Origin: UPXZ01 sp049840795
GTDB taxonomy: Bacteria; Bacteroidota; Bacteroidia; Bacteroidales; Paludibacteraceae
Assembly (NCBI GenBank): GCA_049840795.1
Contig: JASGJK010000030.1
Span: forward strand, 65,989 to 129,988
Reading direction: 5' to 3'
Length of the DNA: 64,000 bases
The notes beneath the pieces are model-generated. The model had not been told where the DNA came from, did no database searches, and saw only the letters and a list, made by a program, of their open reading frames with translations. This document shows, piece by piece, positions 1 through 8,949 of this stretch. Position numbers and translations under genes: made by a program. Every line of letters starts with the position of its first letter. The first letter of the stretch is position 1.

Positions 1-1
1 T

Positions 2-673
2 AGGCTTAGAGATAAAGGAGATATAATTAATATAAGAAGAGGCTTTTATACCATTATACCCGATGAATATAAAAATATGGGAGTAATTCCGGTCGAATTT
101 TACATTGATGAATTGATGAGGTCTTTAAATAAAACCTATTATGTCGGTCTGTATAGTGCAGCTATGTTTCACGGTGCAGCTCACCAACAACCACAGGAAT
201 TTTATATCATTTCGGAAAAACCAAAACCTCGAAAAATTAGTAATAATAGTTTTTTGATCAATTTTACTGAAAAAAGAAACTTCCCGTTATTTGGGATTGA
301 AGATAAAAAAACGGACACAGGTTACTTTAAAATGTCAAATGTAGAATTGACCTTTCTCGACCTGATTTATTTTGAACAATCACTCGGAGGATACAATCGA
401 ATAATATCAATACTTGAAGAATTATCCGAAAGCATTAATCTGACAAAAATGAAAGAAGTAGTAAAAAATGATTTTCCGTTAAGTGTATTTCAACGAGCTG
501 GTTATATTGCTGAAAATGTGTTAGACAACACGAAACTGGCAGCTGTTTTTGAAAACAAATTGGCAAAATTGAATTCCAAAACGGTACCTCTCAAATCTTC
601 AGAGGAGAAAAATGGGGAGAAAAATGAAAAATGGAATATAATAATTAATACAGAAATAGAAAGCGACTTATGA
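2..673 (+). CDS. AbiEi-type antitoxin, 5' end cut by window edge
   Basis: Probable antitoxin and transcriptional repressor of a type IV AbiE-like toxin-antitoxin pair. The reading frame is open from base 2: residues before the first in-window Met at 77 read RRGFYTIIPDEYKN, which fits the end of the winged-helix part of AbiEi proteins. The true start therefore lies outside the window and the Met at 77 is internal. The rest (YVGLYSAAMFHGAAHQQPQEFYII) matches the C-terminal AbiEi_4-like region. The stop overlaps the next gene by 4 bases (ATGA), the classic coupling of AbiEi with AbiEii. Function is inferred from family resemblance and gene order. Confidence 0.8.
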   Translation, partial: RLRDKGDIINIRRGFYTIIPDEYKNMGVIPVEFYIDELMRSLNKTYYVGLYSAAMFHGAAHQQPQEFYIISEKPKPRKISNNSFLINFTEKRNFPLFGIEDKKTDTGYFKMSNVELTFLDLIYFEQSLGGYNRIISILEELSESINLTKMKEVVKNDFPLSVFQRAGYIAENVLDNTKLAAVFENKLAKLNSKTVPLKSSEEKNGEKNEKWNIIINTEIESDL

Positions 674-1461
674 TCCCAAGAGCACATATTATTGAATGGC
701 AGAAAAACGCATCCTGGAAAACAAATGCACAGGTCGAACAGGATTTAGTGATTGAAAGGGCATTGGTCGAATTGTTTTCCGATGATTTTATTCGCGAAAA
801 TTTGGCTTTCAGAGGTGGTACAGCATTGCATAAAATGTTTTTTAAACCTCAGGTGAGGTATTCGGAAGATATTGACTTGGTCCAAATAAAATCGGGGAGT
901 ATTCATCCCATTTTACAACAGATCCGTAAAAAACTTGATTTTCTGGGTCAGAAAAGATCAGTGAAGGCAAATGAAAAAATGAACACGGTAGTGTATAGAT
1001 TCGATACAGAGATTCAACCGGTTATAAATTCCAGGCTAAAAGTAGAGATAAACTGTAGAGAACATTTTAATGTTTTCGGGCTGAATAAAGTAGCACTGAA
1101 AGTGGATAATTCATGGTTCTCGGGCGAAACGGAGATTAATACCTACTCGTTGGAAGAATTACTTGGAACAAAGATGAGAGCTCTTTACCAACGGAAAAAA
1201 GGACGTGATTTATTCGATCTGTATTACGCGTTGACTAATTCTGAGGTCGATACACAGCAAGTACTTGAAGCATACAAAGCATATATGAACTTTAGCGATA
1301 CAAAACATAAAACCTCGAAAGAGTATCTGCTTAATTTGGATGATAAAATGAATGATAATGTTTTTCTTGGTGATATGACTGCATTGCTAAGACCCAGCAT
1401 TCAATATGATATAAATGCAGCTTACGCTTTAGTAAAAACAGAATTGATTGATAAGATATAA
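670..1461 (+). CDS. AbiEii/AbiGii-type nucleotidyltransferase toxin
   Basis: A 263-residue protein of the AbiEii/AbiGii family, toxins with a DNA polymerase beta-like nucleotidyltransferase fold that act in abortive infection. The core motif is visible at residues 47-70: FRGGTALHKMFF followed by RYSEDIDLV, giving the G-G/S signature and the DxD metal-binding pair. A second conserved stretch (LLGTKMRALYQRKKGRDLFDLYY, about residues 165-187) is typical of the family's helical half. Length is normal and no damage is visible, so the pair looks intact. It is translationally coupled to the antitoxin upstream. Confidence 0.88.
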   Translation: MIPRAHIIEWQKNASWKTNAQVEQDLVIERALVELFSDDFIRENLAFRGGTALHKMFFKPQVRYSEDIDLVQIKSGSIHPILQQIRKKLDFLGQKRSVKANEKMNTVVYRFDTEIQPVINSRLKVEINCREHFNVFGLNKVALKVDNSWFSGETEINTYSLEELLGTKMRALYQRKKGRDLFDLYYALTNSEVDTQQVLEAYKAYMNFSDTKHKTSKEYLLNLDDKMNDNVFLGDMTALLRPSIQYDINAAYALVKTELIDKI

Positions 1462-1487
1462 TAACTTATATTGCAATAAAATAGAGT

Positions 1488-1769
1488 ATGAAAAGAAAAT
1501 TCACCACAAACTCACGTTTGGTTAATGAACTGTTTGCCAACTATATTACTACTTTTGCAGCATTCTGTGAGTTAATCAATAATTCATTGCAGGCAGGTGC
1601 TAAAAATATTTGGATCGATATTGATTATACCAAAGATACTGAGTTACATCCTTTGATAATAAAAGCAATAAGTATTAAAGACGATGGTTGTGGTGTACAT
1701 ACGAGTGAGGTTCCACATAAATTGTTGGATATCGGTACTGCTAATAAAGATGGTGGTAAAGGAATATGA
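1488..1769 (+). pseudogene. GHKL/HSP90-like ATPase, N-terminal fragment
   Basis: Start of an ATP-binding protein of the GHKL (HSP90/MORC-like) superfamily. The N box is visible as FCELINNSLQAGA and the G1 box as IKDDGCGV, followed by LLDIGTANKDGGKGI, where the ATP lid should continue. The frame then hits a stop, and the next bases belong to an unrelated restriction-modification gene, so this is a fusion-truncated remnant of about 93 residues against a normal length of several hundred. It was probably part of the same defence patch as the AbiE pair. Confidence 0.7.
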
Positions 1770-2189
1770 CGATTTTTCTAAACAAAAAATTGTATGGGCT
1801 GAATTAGCAAAAACGGGAAATGCTTTTACAATTGACAATAACAATTTTTTAGTCTCAAATACTGTTTATATTCTAACAATGTCGAAGGAAATAAGTACAA
1901 TGAATCACTATGAATGCTTGTTGTCTGTTTTAAATAGTAAAGCTTTATTGTTTTATATGGATAAAATTTCTACGCGTTTAGATGAAACAGGTTGGCGCTG
2001 GTTAAGGCAATACGTAGAGATTTTACCAATCCCAACGATATCTATAGAAAAACAAAATATTATAAAAATATTGTACTAAGTGAATCAAAGTACAAAACTA
2101 TCCTTGGCCAAGAAAAAATTAATTATTTTGTATTTAGCTTATATGATCTTGAAAATGAAGAAATTGAATTCCTAGACAGAAATTATTGA
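1763..2189 (+). pseudogene. TaqI/Eco57I-like RM specificity end, plus-strand fragment
   Basis: Fragment of the C-terminal specificity region found in Eco57I/TaqI-like (type IIG) restriction-modification enzymes. The readable protein begins YDDFSKQKIVWAELAKT and continues through LLSVLNSKALLFYM and LRQYVEILPIP. The frame is then lost near 2040-2075, and the tail (KINYFVFSLYDLENEEIEFLDRNY) lies in another frame to the stop at 2189. There is no methyltransferase domain upstream; the GHKL fragment abuts it instead. A paralogous copy lies head to head on the minus strand at 2183-2797. Confidence 0.65.
1768..1798 (+). repeat. 31-bp inverted repeat, left copy
   Basis: These 31 bases are identical to the reverse complement of 2542-2572. 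They encode DDFSKQKIVW in both fragments. The repeat could be a substrate for inversion of the specificity ends. Confidence 0.75.
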
Positions 2190-2797
2190 GATTCAATTAA
2201 ATTGATTTCTTCGGAAGAAAAATTATATAGTTTGTAAACGACCCTGTTTACTTCAAAATCAAAATCACAATTTTTATCTAGTAATTTCTCTACAATTTGT
2301 ATAAGTTCTTCTTGCTCTGATTCTACTATTACAGGCACGGGTAGTTGCTCTATAAACATTGGTTTATATTCAAAGTAGCCTCCATTTCTTGTTACACCTA
2401 AATTTCGAATATAATAATCTGCAACTTTTGAATTCAATACCCCTAAAAGATATTTGTTGGCAGGGACGATCATTGGGTATGGAGCATTTACAAAATATCC
2501 TTCTGGAGCTATTGTATAAGCAGCAGATATATTTAAATTTCCCCATACAATTTTTTGTTTAGAAAAATCGTCCATATAAGCACAGTTGCGTAGGTTATAA
2601 GGAGTGATTCCTTTATCTTGTCTTTTCTCTAACTCAAAATAATACTGATCTAAGTGACTTTTTATTGCCGGATAATTATTTAAATCAATGGGAGTTATAC
2701 CTTTTTCTTTTATTCTATTATGCGTATTTATTAGCCATAAATCTGCAAAGTCATAACTATATCGTTTTATGTCCCTGCCGCGTAAAATCGGTGGGTT
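2183..2797 (-). pseudogene. TaqI/Eco57I-like RM specificity end, minus-strand copy
   Basis: Second copy of the Eco57I/TaqI-like C-terminal specificity region, in opposite orientation. The open frame runs back from the Met at 2575 without a stop to 2797 and starts with ILRGRDIKRYSYDF, the conserved entry motif of this domain, then NLRNCAYMDDFSKQKIVWGN, GGYFEYKPMFIEQLPVP and a C-terminal helix ending NLIESQ. No start codon or methyltransferase part precedes 2797; instead the sequence changes abruptly to the region downstream of rteC. It may be a silent cassette for specificity switching or simply a deletion remnant. Confidence 0.65.
2542..2572 (-). repeat. 31-bp inverted repeat, right copy
   Basis: Exact inverted match of 1768-1798, separated from it by 743 bases. 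Confidence 0.75.
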
Positions 2798-2941
2798 TTA
2801 GTGGATATTTTTGACAAGGTATTGCCAACTTGGTAAAGATTTTTTTGAGGCAATTTTTGACGAAAATGAAGGGGAAAGTCGGTTTTATGAATGGATTTAT
2901 TGCTACAAACATTCCGTTTTTGGATTGCGGGGTATAAAAAC

Positions 2942-2977
2942 AAAAACTACCAAGTTGGTATAATATTGGTAGTTTTT
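2942..2977 (-). terminator. Hairpin terminator downstream of rteC
   Basis: AAAAACTACCAA at 2942-2953 and TTGGTAGTTTTT at 2966-2977 form a perfect 12-bp stem with a 12-base loop. On the minus strand it is followed by a T-rich run, as expected for an intrinsic terminator of the rteC gene ending at 3000. Confidence 0.65.
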
Positions 2978-2999
2978 GGATGTAAGCAGTGGAATAAGA

Positions 3000-3872
3000 T
3001 TATGTCCCAAATTCTTCATCCATTCGTTTTTCGAGGCAATCGGCTAGGTATCTTAAAAATGAAGTGCGGTCTTTCTTGCGGCTTTTAATAGCAATATATG
3101 AACGGTAGTAATCGCCTAAGTCAATATTGAACAGACTTTGCAAACCTGTCATTATCTCGCGAATATCAGCATTACCATTGTCGAGCACTTTTGCGGCATA
3201 GAGTGCATACCCCAGCTCAATGGCAGCCGCTTTTGTTCCGCTCCATTTGTTTCTCCGGTTTGTTTGCTTGTGGTTGTTAAAATAGAATGATAGCCGGTCA
3301 ACATATTGCAATTTTTTGTTTAGGAAAATCCGTAGCATCTCGTTGGAGAGTATCTTAGCCACTTTGTAATCGTATCCGGTGGAAAAATCCGCATCGTTGA
3401 TAAAATGCGAACTGTCTATGCCAAGCCGGATATTGGGTTTGCCCCGGCGAAAATAGTATTCGTCCAAATCAACCCCATTGGAACGGTAATATTCGTAAAA
3501 ATCGAGATTACGATTGAAAAAGAAAGTCAGGCTGTTCAATTCCTGTTCGTAGTAGTTTTTTTGACTGATATTGCTCCCGTTAGGGCGTTTTAATTCAATA
3601 GTGTATATTTTATTGAAATAGAGTAACTGGCTAAGGATTTGAGGCTTCATCTCTTTGAAAAAGTAAATTTCTTCCATCTCATTGATAAACCCAGATTCAA
3701 GGAGTTTAGTTTTCAGGGTATGTAACTTGTTTTGAAGAAACACGACCATTTCCAGGGCTTCACCCATTGAAATATCGCATCCTTCAAGGTCAATGGAGGA
3801 AACCTTTTCTGAGATTTCCTCCATTATTTGATTAAAAGGTTGCTTTAGGGTTATGATAGAGTTATTATGCAA
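3000..3872 (-). CDS. rteC: RteC-family regulator of conjugative transposon excision
   Basis: A 290-residue RteC-domain protein, full length for the family. In CTnDOT, RteC is a DNA-binding activator of the excision operon, acting below the RteA/RteB two-component system. Recognisable stretches include FFKEMKPQILSQLLYFNKIYTIE, LDEYYFRRGKPNIRL, WSGTKAAAIELGYALYA and the C-terminal IKSRKKDRTSFLRYLADCLEKRMDEEF. RteA, RteB and the excision genes are not seen nearby, so it may be an orphan from an older element to the left or a displaced part of the element to the right. A strong hairpin terminator follows it. Confidence 0.88.
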   Translation of the reverse strand: MHNNSIITLKQPFNQIMEEISEKVSSIDLEGCDISMGEALEMVVFLQNKLHTLKTKLLESGFINEMEEIYFFKEMKPQILSQLLYFNKIYTIELKRPNGSNISQKNYYEQELNSLTFFFNRNLDFYEYYRSNGVDLDEYYFRRGKPNIRLGIDSSHFINDADFSTGYDYKVAKILSNEMLRIFLNKKLQYVDRLSFYFNNHKQTNRRNKWSGTKAAAIELGYALYAAKVLDNGNADIREIMTGLQSLFNIDLGDYYRSYIAIKSRKKDRTSFLRYLADCLEKRMDEEFGT

Positions 3873-4027
3873 TTATCAATACGATTTTATATGTGGCCTA
3901 TAGAAAATGGACAATAATAAAACGGAAATTTTCCACACTTACTATTAGCGATTGAAAATTCCAGTAATGTAAAAGAGGTAATGATATGTAAGTCAATCAT
4001 CTTATTTGTTGAGTAATATTCCAAAAT

Positions 4028-6364
4028 TTAGAATTCAATTTTATAACTCAGATTTGGAATAAAGATAATATCGCTACGTTTATCTACCGTTTGCGATTTG
4101 TAGTTATATTCAAAACCGGTGAACTCTTTCAGCTGAGTAGCATTTAATACCTTGATTGCAAACTCATGAGCACAGGTTTGCTTGTTCATTTTGAAACTTA
4201 CCGTAAAATGAGCCGTGAAAGCATCTGCGAATTGTTGGGAAAACGCTTTTGTATCGTCGTATTTTGTTTCCTGTGCAGCTATTGAAGCGGCCTGGTCGAT
4301 CGGTGAGTAATGATCGCCCCCCTGATAACCGGTACGGACATTCGCACTGAATGTGTTTTGCTTGTTTCTCCCGGTTTGCCACTCTTTTCCAATCAGGAAA
4401 TTGAACAGATAGCCCCGGTTGTAGCGGGTACTTCGCCAAATGTTATCGCCGCCTTTGTACTGCGACTTGAAAAGAGATCCGGTCAGCAGAAAGTAGTACC
4501 CATTCGACATGTATTTTTCCAATGTGGCATCTACGCCATAGTTTCTTCCTTTGCCTGTATTTTGCAACTTGTCGTTGAAAAACCAGTCGTTTTGAATATT
4601 GATAACGGACGTTGAAGTGCCTGCCACCACCGGAACGTTAAACAGATACTGATAATACGGCTCTATTTTCAGGTGCATGTTTTGTCCCAGACTCTGGTCG
4701 TAACTCAATACGAAATGATGCGCTTTTGTAAAGTCAAGATTTTTATTGATCAATGCATTACCGGTTGTCGGGTTGGTTGCAAAATAGTAGTTGAGCATCT
4801 CCATGCGGCTATGTAAACCGTATCCGAAACCAAACGAACTTCCGTTGCCGGTCTGCCATTTCACGCCGACACGAGGTTCGATAGAGGTGTGTTTGTTGAG
4901 TGTCAGGTATTGACCCGTCAATCCCAGATTAATCGTTAACCGGTCGGATAAATTGAGGGTGGAATTACTGTATGCCGATAACAAAGTGGTAAAGCCGCTT
5001 TTGTCCGTGATCGTTTTGTATGGTTCGCCATCTTTGACATCGCGTTGCAACAGGTTGTACAGCATTCCTGTGACTGTGATTCCGGTTTTATTGGTGTGCA
5101 GCGCACTGAATTTTTTATTTAGGAATGAATTGAGAACGAAGTTCCAATTGGTATTAGTGACCTGATTTTGAGGCAGTAATTGTGACACACTGTTAAGACG
5201 CTCCGTTTTCATATCGATACCACTGACGGTGCCTGCAAGCGAACTCTTCAGATACGTGGTATTGTTGAAAAAATATTTGTGAGTCAGCCCCATCGCTCCC
5301 ATCGACTGGTATACATGCTGCTTATCTCTATCCGACAGGTATTTCCACTGCGTAGTATCCGATTTGATTTTTGCACCGGAATAGTCGATTAAACCGATTC
5401 CCCACAAGGCAAACGTACCCGCTTTTTGCGTCGGAAAATTGAGTTTGAATGACAAATCCTGATACCGCACCTTGTCTCCATTATCCGGCATTAACGGACC
5501 CAATAAGGCCATAGTCGAATAGCGGTAGTTGAACAGGTAGGATGCTTTGCCTCCTTTCTTGAAAGGACCTTCGGAAGCCGCTTCAATGCCGATAGCTCCA
5601 ATCTGAAACGTGCTTTCTCTTTTTGTGTTATTTCCGGTACGCATAAAAATATCGAAATACCCGGAAAGGGCATTGTTATAGTCGGCAGGAAACGCTCCGG
5701 TCAGAAAATCGGAATTGGCCAGCATCTGACTGCTTAAGGCCGTCAGACCGCCTCCTCCGAACACCGACATATCGGCGAAGTGATTCGGATTCGGAATTTC
5801 TACCCCCTCCATTTTCCATTGTAATGATTTGGGTGCATTACCGCGCACCACGATTCCATTATTACCCACATTGCTGGCTACACCGGCAAACGAAGATGCC
5901 AAACGTGCAGGATCGTCAAACCCGCCGGCATAACGGCTTGCCTCGTCTACACTCAGCATCCGTGCGCTAACTGTAGCAATGGGATTGAGCGACGATTCTT
6001 TATTGACCGTCGGTTTAACGGTAACCTCACGAAGTGTTGTCAATGTTTCCTTCAACGGAATGGAAAGATTGCACTCTTTAGCCGATGAAACCTGAATTTC
6101 CCGTAAGATGGATGGTTCGTAACCGACAAAGGTTATTTTAATGTCGTAACGCCCCACCGGAACTCTTTTGATTTCAAAATTACCCAGAGAGTCCGTGGTG
6201 GCTCCCAGGAGGGGCTGTGTATTGAGAATAACAACCGCCGCATACGGAACGGGAGCATTAGAAGCCGCATCGATAACATTCCCCCTGACAGTTTGTTTCG
6301 GGGTTTGTGCATGTATAAATAATACGGATAAAAACAAGAAAGGAATAAATAAGAATTTCAACAT
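4028..6364 (-). CDS. TonB-dependent outer-membrane receptor
   Basis: A 778-residue outer-membrane transporter. It has a signal peptide (MLKFLFIPFLFLSVLFIHAQ), a carboxypeptidase-regulatory-like domain at about residues 25-105 (VRGNVIDAASNAPVPYAAVVIL, GNFEIKRVPVGRYDIKITFVGYE), a plug domain at about 115-220 and a beta-barrel ending in the aromatic LSYKIEF. It is shorter than SusC proteins and has no SusD partner, which suggests uptake of a small ligand (siderophore, cobalamin or peptide) rather than starch-like glycans. The substrate cannot be read from sequence. It stands alone between rteC and the SDR-like gene. Confidence 0.85.
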   Translation of the reverse strand: MLKFLFIPFLFLSVLFIHAQTPKQTVRGNVIDAASNAPVPYAAVVILNTQPLLGATTDSLGNFEIKRVPVGRYDIKITFVGYEPSILREIQVSSAKECNLSIPLKETLTTLREVTVKPTVNKESSLNPIATVSARMLSVDEASRYAGGFDDPARLASSFAGVASNVGNNGIVVRGNAPKSLQWKMEGVEIPNPNHFADMSVFGGGGLTALSSQMLANSDFLTGAFPADYNNALSGYFDIFMRTGNNTKRESTFQIGAIGIEAASEGPFKKGGKASYLFNYRYSTMALLGPLMPDNGDKVRYQDLSFKLNFPTQKAGTFALWGIGLIDYSGAKIKSDTTQWKYLSDRDKQHVYQSMGAMGLTHKYFFNNTTYLKSSLAGTVSGIDMKTERLNSVSQLLPQNQVTNTNWNFVLNSFLNKKFSALHTNKTGITVTGMLYNLLQRDVKDGEPYKTITDKSGFTTLLSAYSNSTLNLSDRLTINLGLTGQYLTLNKHTSIEPRVGVKWQTGNGSSFGFGYGLHSRMEMLNYYFATNPTTGNALINKNLDFTKAHHFVLSYDQSLGQNMHLKIEPYYQYLFNVPVVAGTSTSVINIQNDWFFNDKLQNTGKGRNYGVDATLEKYMSNGYYFLLTGSLFKSQYKGGDNIWRSTRYNRGYLFNFLIGKEWQTGRNKQNTFSANVRTGYQGGDHYSPIDQAASIAAQETKYDDTKAFSQQFADAFTAHFTVSFKMNKQTCAHEFAIKVLNATQLKEFTGFEYNYKSQTVDKRSDIIFIPNLSYKIEF

Positions 6365-6414
6365 AGTGAATTATAAATCAGTTAATAAATTATTTTGAAA
6401 ACATTTTGTACTAA

Positions 6415-6432
6415 GTAAACATTTGTGTTTAC
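6415..6432. promoter_or_regulatory. Dyad operator candidate upstream of the TonB receptor
   Basis: Perfect 7-bp inverted repeat GTAAACA-TTTG-TGTTTAC, about 50 bases upstream of the receptor start at 6364. It may be a repressor or activator site for that gene; no protein is assigned. Confidence 0.4.
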
Positions 6433-6490
6433 AACTGAAAAGTAAAACCAGTACCGGTTTAGAATGGGTTGTATTATCGATACATCTTTT

Positions 6491-7333
6491 CTAAGATGAA
6501 GTCGACCATGGCTGGGGCAGTTTTTCCACAAAAGCACCAAATCCGGACATATAGCCCACCTGGTATCGGGTTCGGGGATGTTCGGTCGTTAATGCTTTTT
6601 CAACTGTCAGAGCCACAGCTTCAGTGCCTGTCCTTTTGACGTTGAAACGGCTGAATCCTCTTTGCAGTTTCTCTAAACGGTCACGGTAAAATTTCACTCT
6701 ATCTTCCGGCCAGGTAATGAGCATTTCTGCCAATTGCTGTTCTGATTTATCGGGCGAAGAGGTAGCAATACCGCCACAACGGATAAGAATATTGTGTATG
6801 CCGTCTGGCTGAAGTTCTATATTCAGCGTCCGAGCCAGATAATTTACGGCAAAGTCAGGCGCATGAATATCTGCCACATAAGGAACCGGCAATAAGCCCG
6901 GTGTCGCTATCCATAAAATACGCCCGCGAGTAACCCGTAGCAACGGGAGAAGTTCCTGTAGTAGGATAACCGGACCTACCAAACGTTTTTCCAGCTCCTG
7001 ACGATAAGCATCAATATGCACTAATTCAATAGGCGCTACCTGCCCGCCTCCGGCAACATTTATTACCGCATATAGCGGTGGCACTTTACCGTCATGAATC
7101 ATCCATCTGATTTGAGTAGCAATCGCTTTTGTCTGCTCCGAATTAGTAAGATCTAACGGACAAACAGGATGTAATCCGGAGAGGTTATATTCTTTCAGCC
7201 TGTCAATATCAGTCTGCCTGCGAACTGTTGCCAAAACAGTAAATCCTCTCCGGGCAAGATGCAGTGCGATGGCATGACCGATACCCGATGAGGCTCCTGT
7301 TACCAGAATGGATTTGGATTCGTTGTTAAGCAT
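6491..7333 (-). CDS. SDR-fold protein with degenerate active site
   Basis: A 280-residue short-chain dehydrogenase/reductase-like protein. The nucleotide-binding motif is intact (VTGASSGIGHAIALHLA, residues 10-26) and VINVAGGG stands for the NNAG motif. The catalytic stretch is unusual: where SDRs have the ISS serine and YGASK, this protein reads WIATPGLLP and IHAPDFAV, so the Ser, Tyr and Lys are replaced by Thr, Ile and Asp by my alignment. It could bind NAD(P) without reducing a substrate, or be regulatory. It is divergent from the LuxR-type gene with a perfect dyad between them, which suggests co-regulation. Confidence 0.78.
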   Translation of the reverse strand: MLNNESKSILVTGASSGIGHAIALHLARRGFTVLATVRRQTDIDRLKEYNLSGLHPVCPLDLTNSEQTKAIATQIRWMIHDGKVPPLYAVINVAGGGQVAPIELVHIDAYRQELEKRLVGPVILLQELLPLLRVTRGRILWIATPGLLPVPYVADIHAPDFAVNYLARTLNIELQPDGIHNILIRCGGIATSSPDKSEQQLAEMLITWPEDRVKFYRDRLEKLQRGFSRFNVKRTGTEAVALTVEKALTTEHPRTRYQVGYMSGFGAFVEKLPQPWSTSS

Positions 7334-7394
7334 AAATTGAAATATTTGGATTGAATTGGTGTTGCAAAGAAACGAACAACTTAAAATGACTACA

Positions 7395-7412
7395 ATACTG
7401 AATAATCAGTAT
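7395..7412. promoter_or_regulatory. Dyad operator candidate between divergent SDR and luxR genes
   Basis: Perfect inverted repeat ATACTGA-ATAA-TCAGTAT in the divergent intergenic region. It is a plausible binding site for the LuxR-type protein encoded at 7490-8272. Confidence 0.45.
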
Positions 7413-7489
7413 CTTTATAGCGATAAAAGCAGGCAATAATTTGGCTAATAAAACGTTTACCTATAGATTTGAAAATACACACTAATGAA

Positions 7490-8272
7490 ATGACAAATAC
7501 ACCCGAACATCTGATCCGAGAACATATTTCAATACTTTCACAACAGAAATTTGTACCAGAAGAGCTTGACTATTTAATTTTGGAACGGCATAAGGTTATG
7601 TTGATCCGTTTGGCTGAGGTAGGTAATAGTGGGGTGACTGTGTTTGATTTATCGAAAGGTGAGCATGTTTTTAGTTCTTACAATATGCAGGAGTTGTTTG
7701 GCTTTGATATACCTTCCATTGAAAAAATAGGCAACGAGTATATCAACTCCAAAACTCATCCCGATGATTATCTGGTTCTGATGCGCAACGGCATTGCATT
7801 GATGCGCTTTTTTTATTCAATCCCCATAGAAGAACGACCAAATTACAAACTGATCAATGAGTACAGAATTTTGAATTCACAGGAACAATATATTCGGGTA
7901 ATTGAGCAACACCAGATACTGGAGATGGATTCACGGGGTAATGTGTGGCTGGCTCTTGCTGTGATGGATGTGTCTCCCCATCAGGAAGAATACCAGGGAG
8001 TGAAAAGCCAACTCTTTAATTATAAAACAGGAAAACTGATGCCGGTAATCAGCCTAAACGGCAATACGGCTGACGCGCCTGAGCTTACACAGCGGGAACG
8101 GCAGGTGCTGGGACTGATACGCGATGGCTATCTCAGTAAAGAAATATCCGAAAAGCTTTTTATCAGCATACATACTGTCAATACGCACCGGCAACGAATT
8201 CTTGAAAAACTGGGCGTGGATAATTCGATGGAAGCGGTGAGGTATGCCTCTCAGTTAGGATTGTTGCAGTGA
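7490..8272 (+). CDS. LuxR-type transcriptional regulator with PAS-like sensor
   Basis: About 260 residues. The N-terminal two thirds resembles a PAS sensor (GVTVFDLSKGEHVFSSYN, ELFGFD, THPDDY). The C-terminal 65 residues form a clear LuxR/GerE helix-turn-helix (LTQRERQVLGLIRDGYLSKEI, then SIHTVNTHRQRILEKLGV). I chose the ATG at 7490 over an in-frame TTG at 7469 because ATG is the usual start; the TTG would add seven residues. It lies divergent to the SDR-like gene and probably regulates it. No receiver domain is present, so it likely responds to a ligand or redox signal directly. Confidence 0.82.
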   Translation: MTNTPEHLIREHISILSQQKFVPEELDYLILERHKVMLIRLAEVGNSGVTVFDLSKGEHVFSSYNMQELFGFDIPSIEKIGNEYINSKTHPDDYLVLMRNGIALMRFFYSIPIEERPNYKLINEYRILNSQEQYIRVIEQHQILEMDSRGNVWLALAVMDVSPHQEEYQGVKSQLFNYKTGKLMPVISLNGNTADAPELTQRERQVLGLIRDGYLSKEISEKLFISIHTVNTHRQRILEKLGVDNSMEAVRYASQLGLLQ

Positions 8273-8395
8273 TTTTAGCTGACGTGAAAACAAAATCCCG
8301 ACACCTCAACGCTTAAATGAATTTTATGTGGGGAGATGAACTTATATAAAACCACGGAAAATGTTAATCGTATCCGTGATTTTGTTACATGTAAA

Positions 8396-8612
8396 TTATC
8401 CTGCCGATTGCTTGATTTTTAATTGTGTTCCATTACCAAACTTTTCCTTCAGAATCTGCATATCATTGCTCACTTTCAGGTCAAGAATCTTGGCGTAATG
8501 CTGGGTTGTCTTGAGGTTCTTGTGTCCGAGCATTTTGGACACGCTTTCGATCGGGACACCGTTTGAAAGTGTGACGGTGGTGGCAAAGGTGTGCCGAGCA
8601 ATGTGCATAAAA
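8396..8612 (-). pseudogene. Tyrosine recombinase, C-terminal stub
   Basis: The last 70 or so residues of a phage-type integrase: HIARHTFATTV (box II H-x-x-R), SKMLGHKNLKTTQHYAKI with the catalytic Tyr, then a tail ending KQSAG. The sequence before the His is unrelated, so the gene is truncated near 8612. It probably marks the end of an older element, or the point where the conjugative element beginning downstream recombined with it. The surviving part has no damage. Confidence 0.8.
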
Positions 8613-8949
8613 TCTATAAAATTAGACCAATGCAAATCAACGCAGTTTAAAGGGTAACATATTTGAAATGAACAGTTTTGCATTATTTTGAGGCTATCTG
8701 AAATCTTTAGACCAAAGCGGGTTTAGGCTACATTTCAGTTACTATACCGTTACCCACTCTGTTTCCAACCAAAAACAGGTAACAACAAGTCGGGTTTATA
8801 CGCTGATATGCTGCATTTTACATGATTAAGAACGCTTATAAAACGGGTAACTTTACCCACAAAATATAAGCGTATGGAAAAAGAAAAATTCAAGGTATTA
8901 CTTTACCTTAAAAAGAGTAGTTCCGGCAAGTCCGGAAAGACCCCGGGTC
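8613..8949. other. Intergenic stretch, likely element end
   Basis: No gene is seen between the integrase stub and the first complete recombinase. The attachment site of the conjugative element would be expected here, but I found no convincing repeat pair to define it. Confidence 0.35.

Noticed and set aside
7469..7490. TTG start for the LuxR-type gene
   Set aside because: It adds only seven residues before a normal ATG and has no supporting signal.
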